Source: Actinomadura sp. KC345 (GTDB lineage: Bacteria > Actinomycetota > Actinomycetes > Streptosporangiales > Streptosporangiaceae). Taken from it: 35,822 nucleotides of DNA. This document shows, piece by piece, positions 31,980 to 35,822 of this stretch; the stretch's first letter is position 1; each line of letters starts with the position of its first letter. The notes beneath the pieces are model-generated. The model made no database searches. It had not been told where the DNA came from and saw nothing but the letters and a program-made list of their open reading frames with translations. The stretch covers positions 1 to 35,822 of the forward strand of contig NZ_SMKH01000047.1 in assembly GCF_004348515.1 (NCBI RefSeq). Reading direction: 5' to 3'. A program made the translations under genes and the position numbers.

Positions 31980-31998
31980 GAAGAGAATTCTTCTCTTC
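31980..31998. promoter_or_regulatory. Inverted repeat upstream of the macro-domain gene
   Basis: GAAGAGAA (31980-31987), TTC, TTCTCTTC (31991-31998) form a perfect 8-bp dyad 35 bp before the ATG. The 262-bp gap 31772-32033 shows no gene; this dyad is its only clear feature. An operator is likely, since no U-tract follows. Confidence 0.4.
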
Positions 31999-32033
31999 TG
32001 ATGGGGTTCGGCCACAGCGGAGGAACGGCGGAC

Positions 32034-32546
32034 ATGAAGATCACTCTCGTCCAGGGCGACATCACCGAGCAGGAGGTCGGGGCGGTCGTGAACGCGGCCA
32101 ACTCCTCCCTCCTGGGGGGAGGCGGAGTGGACGGCGCCATCCACCGCAGGGGCGGGCCGGAGATCCTGGACGAGTGCCGCAGGCTGCGCGCATCGCACTA
32201 CGGCGGCGGCCTCCCGGCGGGCCAGGCGGTCGCGACGACCGGCGGCCGGCTGCCCGCCGCGTGGGTCATCCACACCGTCGGCCCGGTCTACTCCGCCTCC
32301 GACGACCGCTCCGCCCAGCTCGCCTCCTGCTACCGCGAAGCCCTGCGGGTCGCCGACGAGCTCGGCGTCGAGTCGATCGCGTTCCCGGCCGTCTCCGCGG
32401 GCGTCTACGGCTGGCCGATGGACGACGCCGCCCGCATCGCCGTGGGCGCCGTGCGCGCCACCCCGACGAAGGTCACCGACGCCCGCTTCGTCCTGTTCAC
32501 CCCGGACGCCTACGCCGCCTTCGAACGCGCCGTCGGTGTGCCTTAG
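32034..32546 (+). CDS. Macro-domain ADP-ribose hydrolase-like protein
   Basis: A 170-residue single macro domain with IVQGDITE-type opening (LVQGDITEQEVGAVVNAANS), SLLGGGGVDGAIHRRGG, PAGQAVATTGGRLPAAWVIH, FPAVSAGVYGWP and a closing alpha/beta unit. This is the MacroD/YmdB type, which binds ADP-ribose and removes it from proteins or O-acetyl-ADP-ribose; the catalytic loop residues N and GGGGVDG are intact. ATG at 32034 has GGAGGAA 8 nt upstream. No ADP-ribosyltransferase or sirtuin gene is adjacent. Confidence 0.93.
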   Translation: MKITLVQGDITEQEVGAVVNAANSSLLGGGGVDGAIHRRGGPEILDECRRLRASHYGGGLPAGQAVATTGGRLPAAWVIHTVGPVYSASDDRSAQLASCYREALRVADELGVESIAFPAVSAGVYGWPMDDAARIAVGAVRATPTKVTDARFVLFTPDAYAAFERAVGVP

Positions 32547-32565
32547 CCGCGGGGCCACGGGCGGC

Positions 32566-33027
32566 TCAGCCCTCCTCCCTGGGCGGCGGCACGATGAGCG
32601 ACGGACGCCGGACGTGATGGAGAACACGCGTCGAGACGCTGCCGAGAATCATCGAGCGGGCGCCCGCCAGGCCCCGCGACCCGGTGACGACGAGCGAGGC
32701 GTCCAGCTCGTCCGCGACGTCCACGATGGCGGCCCAGACCGGCCCGCCGCCGCGTTCGGCGCGGATCGCCACCTCGGTCAGGCCCGCGTCGCGGGCGATG
32801 TCGGCGCCCTGCTGCGCCAGGCGCTCGGCCTGCTTCTGCTCCTCGAACTCCGCGTCCTCGCCGTCGGTCACGGAGACCACCGCCGCCAGCGGCAGCCAGC
32901 TGATCTGCGTCAGGAGCGGTTCCCAGACCGTCATGATCACGGTCGGCTCCGGCTTGACATGCCGGGCCGTGTACTCCACCGCGGCCCGCGCGTCGTCGGA
33001 GCCGTCATACGCAACGAGAATCGTCAT
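32566..33027 (-). CDS. Universal stress protein (UspA fold, ATP-binding type)
   Basis: A 153-residue single Usp domain: MTILVAYDGSDDARAAVEYTA at the start and the ATP-binding signature G-2x-G-9x-G-S (GSRGLAGARSMILGS) near the end. ATP-binding Usp proteins act in stress and dormancy; the specific role is unknown. ATG at 33027 has GGAGATG upstream. It converges with the macro-domain gene and is preceded by a 77-bp gap after the TIGR03084 gene. Confidence 0.92.
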   Translation of the reverse strand: MTILVAYDGSDDARAAVEYTARHVKPEPTVIMTVWEPLLTQISWLPLAAVVSVTDGEDAEFEEQKQAERLAQQGADIARDAGLTEVAIRAERGGGPVWAAIVDVADELDASLVVTGSRGLAGARSMILGSVSTRVLHHVRRPSLIVPPPREEG

Positions 33028-33104
33028 ACCGAACACATCTCCACCACGCCCCCGCCTGAACACCCGAGTGCCCAATATCACCCCAGGCAGGGGCGGTCGC
33101 GGCG

Positions 33105-33893
33105 TCAGTCGGCCGCGGGGGAGCGGCCGGGACCGGGCGGTCCGGCGAAGGCCTGGGCGAGGTCCAGCCAGCGGTCGGCGTCGGCGCCCACGGCGGTCAG
33201 GGCGAGGTCGTCGCGGTGGCGGCGCTGGGCGACCAGAAGGCAGAAGTCGAGCGCGGGGCCGGTGACCGACTGCGCGGCGTCCGCGGGCCCCCACGTCCAC
33301 TCCTCGCCGGACGGGCCCTTCAGCACCACGCGGAACTGCTCGGCGGGCGGCTCCAGGCCCCGGTTGCGGAACGAGAAGTCGCGGGTCCGGGCACCGATGT
33401 GGGCGACGTGCCGGAGCCGGTGCGTGGGCTCGCGCCGCTCGCCCAGCGCGTCGGCGACGTCCTCGCCGTGCGCCCACGTCTCCATGAGCCGCGCGGTCGC
33501 CATGGACGCCGCGCCCATCGGCGGCCCGTACCAGGGCAGGCGCGTCCCGGCGGGGACGGCGGCCAGCGCGTCGGCGACGCGGCGGCGGCCGTCGCGCCAG
33601 CGGGCGAGGAGATCGGCGGGGTCCTCGGCGGCGCCCTCCGCCGCTCCGGCCTCGACGTAGCCCTCCGGATCGGCCAGGGCCGCCTCGATGAGCTTCGCGA
33701 ACGCGTCCGCGTCGGTCGCCGCGACGAGCGCCTGCGCGTCCGTCCAGGCGAGGTGGGCGATCTGGTGCGCGATCGTCCAGCCCTCGGCCGGTGTCGGGTC
33801 CGCCCAGCGGGCGGCGGGCAGCGGTGCGACGAGGGCGTCGACGGAGTCGCCCTCGGCGGTCAGGTCGGCGAGCAGGCCGTGCAGATCGGGCAT
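33105..33893 (-). CDS. TIGR03084-type DinB/mycothiol-dependent metal-binding protein
   Basis: A 262-residue four-helix-bundle protein of the DinB-like/MDMPI superfamily. The first metal ligand is in [13 protein letters not shown] and the pair WAHGED lies in [15 protein letters not shown], the expected three-His arrangement. MDMPI relatives use mycothiol as cofactor, for example in maleylpyruvate isomerisation; TIGR03084 proteins lack an assigned reaction. The ribosome site at ATG 33893 is weak. It lies downstream of an acyl-CoA synthetase gene on the same strand with a 73-bp gap. Confidence 0.88.
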   Translation of the reverse strand: MPDLHGLLADLTAEGDSVDALVAPLPAARWADPTPAEGWTIAHQIAHLAWTDAQALVAATDADAFAKLIEAALADPEGYVEAGAAEGAAEDPADLLARWRDGRRRVADALAAVPAGTRLPWYGPPMGAASMATARLMETWAHGEDVADALGERREPTHRLRHVAHIGARTRDFSFRNRGLEPPAEQFRVVLKGPSGEEWTWGPADAAQSVTGPALDFCLLVAQRRHRDDLALTAVGADADRWLDLAQAFAGPPGPGRSPAAD

Positions 33894-33966
33894 GCCGCCA
33901 GGATCTCGCGGGAGCGCCGCGCCCGTACAGGACGGCGCCCCACAAATCGGAACGGGCGAAATTCGT

Positions 33967-35580
33967 TCAGCCGAGGAGTGCGCGGGCGGCGGCGTAGTCG
34001 GCCTTGCCGTTCGGCAGGCGCAGGCCGTGGTCGGTGCGGACGAACGCCTTCGGGATCTTGTAGCGGGCCAGCCGGGCGGCGCAGCGCTCGCGCAACTCGT
34101 CGTCGCCGGCGGCGTCCGCGGGGCTGATCACCGCGACGATCTCGGTCCCCCAGCGCTCGCTCGGACGGCCGACGACCAGCGCGTCCCTGATGCCGGGCAG
34201 CCCGCGCAGGACGTTCTCCACCTCCTCCGCGAACACCTTCTCCCCGCCCGTGTTGATCGTCGTGGCCTCCCGCCCGTGGACCTCGACGGTCCCGTCCGCG
34301 AGCAGCCGCGCCCGGTCGCCCGGCACGACCAGCCGCTCCCCGTCCACCGTGCGGAACGTGGAGGCGGTCTTCGCCGGGTCGCCGAGGTAGCCGAGGGGGA
34401 TCGTGTCGCCGCCCTTGGCCAGCCACCCCGTCTCGTCCTCGCCCGGGGCGAGGCGGCGGGACCGGTCGGCGCTGAGCACGGCCGTCCCGGGCATCGGCAC
34501 GAACGTCCGCGGGGACGAGCCGTCACCGGCGACCTGGAAGCCCGACTCCGACGACCCGACGATGTTCACGACGCGGGTGTCCGGGAGCAGCTCGCGGAGC
34601 CGCTCCCTGACGGCCGGGCTGATGGCGGCCGCCGAGTTGACGATCGACCGGAGCGATCCGAGGTCGTGGTCACGGGCCTCCAGGGCCTCGACGACCGGGC
34701 GGGCGAACGCGTCCCCGACCAGGGGCATCCGGGTGGCGCGCTCCCGCTCGGCCGTGGCCACCAGGTCGGCGGCGTCCAGGCCGTCCACCCGGTCGGGGAA
34801 GATCACGCACGCGCCCCCGCACCAGCCGCCGAGGGACGACCACGTTCCCGCGCCGTGCATGAGCGGCGGGCCGACGAGCACGCGGTGCTCGCTTCGCGCG
34901 GCCTTCTCGACCGCCTCGTCCAGATCGAGGATCGGCGAGCCGTCGCGGTGCCGCATGCCCAGCGGTCCGAGCATCAGGTCGCCGATCCGCCACAGCACGC
35001 CCTTCGGCATGCCGGTCGTCCCGCCGGTGTAGAGGATGTGCAGGTCGGTCGCCTCGGGACGAACGCCGGGCAGCGGGTCGGGGGACGCCTGTGCGAGGGC
35101 CTGCTCGTAGTCCAGCGCGCCGGGCAGGAGATCCCGCCCGGACTCGTCCGCCACCTGGAGGAGCAGCGGCGGACCGTCGAGCCCCTTGACCACACGGCCG
35201 ATCACCGGCGCGAACCGCGCGTGGTACATGACCGCCGCCGGGCGGGCGTCCGCGAAAAGGTAGGCCAGCTCGTCGTCGACGTAGCGGTAGTTGACGTTGA
35301 ACGGCGCGACCCGGGCCTTGTGCGCGCCGACCAGGCCCTCCAGGTACTCCGGACCGTTGTGCAGGTAGAGGGCCAGATGGTCGTGAGGCGACTCCCACGG
35401 GTCGAGCGCCCGCCCGCCGTCCCCGTGCAGGCCGAGGCCGTTCGCGTGCAGGACGCCGGCGAGCCGCCGTGTCCGCTCGGACACCTCCCGCCACGTCCTC
35501 CGGCCGTCGCGCCAGACCAGGCATTCACGGTCGGGGACTGCGGCGGCGATGGCCTCGTGCAGGGTCGCCAGGTCGAGCAT
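33967..35580 (-). CDS. Acyl-CoA synthetase (AMP-binding, FadD-like)
   Basis: A 537-residue ANL-superfamily enzyme that activates a carboxylic acid with ATP and CoA. Motif A3 is [17 protein letters not shown], motif A5 is SSESG in place of the usual YGxTE, the A7 region reads [21 protein letters not shown], the hinge-side motif is [13 protein letters not shown] and the C-terminal catalytic Lys lies in LPNGKADY. This pattern is seen in actinobacterial FadD19-like synthetases acting on sterol side chains or other branched acids, but the substrate cannot be read from sequence. ATG at 35580 has GAGGAG 5 nt upstream; longer forms are not supported. Confidence 0.93.
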   Translation of the reverse strand: MLDLATLHEAIAAAVPDRECLVWRDGRRTWREVSERTRRLAGVLHANGLGLHGDGGRALDPWESPHDHLALYLHNGPEYLEGLVGAHKARVAPFNVNYRYVDDELAYLFADARPAAVMYHARFAPVIGRVVKGLDGPPLLLQVADESGRDLLPGALDYEQALAQASPDPLPGVRPEATDLHILYTGGTTGMPKGVLWRIGDLMLGPLGMRHRDGSPILDLDEAVEKAARSEHRVLVGPPLMHGAGTWSSLGGWCGGACVIFPDRVDGLDAADLVATAERERATRMPLVGDAFARPVVEALEARDHDLGSLRSIVNSAAAISPAVRERLRELLPDTRVVNIVGSSESGFQVAGDGSSPRTFVPMPGTAVLSADRSRRLAPGEDETGWLAKGGDTIPLGYLGDPAKTASTFRTVDGERLVVPGDRARLLADGTVEVHGREATTINTGGEKVFAEEVENVLRGLPGIRDALVVGRPSERWGTEIVAVISPADAAGDDELRERCAARLARYKIPKAFVRTDHGLRLPNGKADYAAARALLG

Positions 35581-35687
35581 CGGCACTCCTCGGGGACGGC
35601 GTCGACAGCACCGTAACCGATGGCTTACCGAATCCCGTTCGGTGGGCCCCCGGGCGACGGGCGGACCGGGCATGGCGGTCGGGAAAG

Positions 35688-35693
35688 AATAAT
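35688..35693 (+). promoter_or_regulatory. Possible -10 box for the right-edge gene
   Basis: AATAAT is an AT-rich hexamer in a GC-rich region, ending 6 nt before an in-frame GTG at 35700. The spacing suits a leaderless transcript. No clear -35 is visible. Confidence 0.35.
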
Positions 35694-35699
35694 TGTCCG

Positions 35700-35822
35700 G
35701 TGCCCCCAGCCCAGAAGCCGCGGGGGGAGGTGACCCGCGGCACCACCGCCCCCAACCGCCTGCGCCGGGTGGACCGCTGGACGGCGGCCACCCAGTCCGG
35801 CCCGCTGCGCTCGCCCCGGTCG
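35700..35822 (+). CDS. N-terminus of a probable class I methyltransferase (partial)
   Basis: An open frame runs off the window edge, reading RGTTAPNRLRRVDRWTAA after a short variable start. The GTTxPNRLRRxDRW opening is familiar from actinobacterial class I SAM-dependent methyltransferases, but the SAM motifs lie beyond the window. GTG at 35700 follows an AATAAT -10 candidate; a second GTG at 35730 sits against a GGGGGAG run too closely for normal use. The gene is divergent from the acyl-CoA synthetase. Confidence 0.6.
   Translation, partial: MPPAQKPRGEVTRGTTAPNRLRRVDRWTAATQSGPLRSPRS

Noticed and set aside
31329-32033. An extended reading frame placing over 200 residues before the macro domain
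   Set aside because: The extra part runs antisense through the epimerase gene. The ATG at 32034 has a strong ribosome site and begins exactly at the macro-domain strand.
33028-33104. A possible dormancy-type (DosR-like) box upstream of the universal stress gene
   Set aside because: The sequence has G-rich and C-rich stretches around GGGCACTCGGGTG but does not match the palindromic DosR pattern well enough to claim.

Overview
The window is chromosomal DNA from a very GC-rich actinomycete. Nearly every codon ends in G or C, GTG starts are common, and genes often overlap by 4 bases (GTGA/ATGA). The family content is typical of Actinobacteria: a Methyltransf_19 (DUF574) protein, a TIGR03084/mycothiol-type DinB protein, BlaI/M56 pairs, NarL-type two-component pairs and an AlkZ-like protein. 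A Streptosporangiales genus such as Actinomadura is a reasonable guess, not a proof. I saw no tRNA, rRNA, CRISPR array or insertion sequence.

Layout. 1-1461: the tail of an upstream gene, then a lone gene for a protein built almost entirely of about thirteen 30-residue helical repeats, closed by an intrinsic terminator. 1530-2195: a minus-strand RHH antitoxin/PIN-like toxin pair with an inverted-repeat operator. 2421-6588: an MMPL transporter, histidine kinase and response regulator operon. 6614-8881: a DUF574 methyltransferase (probable CTG start) divergent from a cytochrome P450. 8890-9691: a decayed zone with a gene tail and an internally deleted GT87 mannosyltransferase. 9826-12981: a second kinase/regulator pair, then a BlaI repressor and M56 protease preceded by a palindromic operator. 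12985-15004: marR and a 14-TM MFS exporter. 15045-16241: trpS behind a complete ribosome-mediated trp attenuator (leader peptide with tandem Trp codons, 1:2, 2:3 and 3:4 hairpins).

16242-25207 is a nitrogen module. A ten-gene minus-strand operon reads urea transporter, ureA, a CbiX-like protein with a ten-His tail, ureB, ureC, ureF, ureG, ureD, crcB, crcB; it is divergent from an ammonium transporter. The urea channel, nickel enzyme, maturation factors and two fluoride channels are physically coupled. No ureE is present, and the His-tailed CbiX-like protein is the obvious candidate to handle nickel.

25338-35822 is a set of small regulatory and metabolic units: a DUF1275 membrane protein; a methyltransferase, small ORF and TetR operon with tandem 14-bp operators; an AlkZ-like DNA glycosylase; a response-regulator remnant; a marR/LigB-type dioxygenase divergent pair with overlapping promoters and MarR palindromes; an NAD-binding epimerase; a macro-domain protein; a universal stress protein; a TIGR03084 protein; an acyl-CoA synthetase; and the start of another methyltransferase at the right edge.

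The most noteworthy items are the trpS attenuator, the urease operon with its CbiX-like and FluC additions, and the 30-residue repeat protein. Start sites were chosen from family N-termini, Shine-Dalgarno spacing, overlaps with upstream stops and leaderless -10 boxes. Promoter and operator calls were made by eye.
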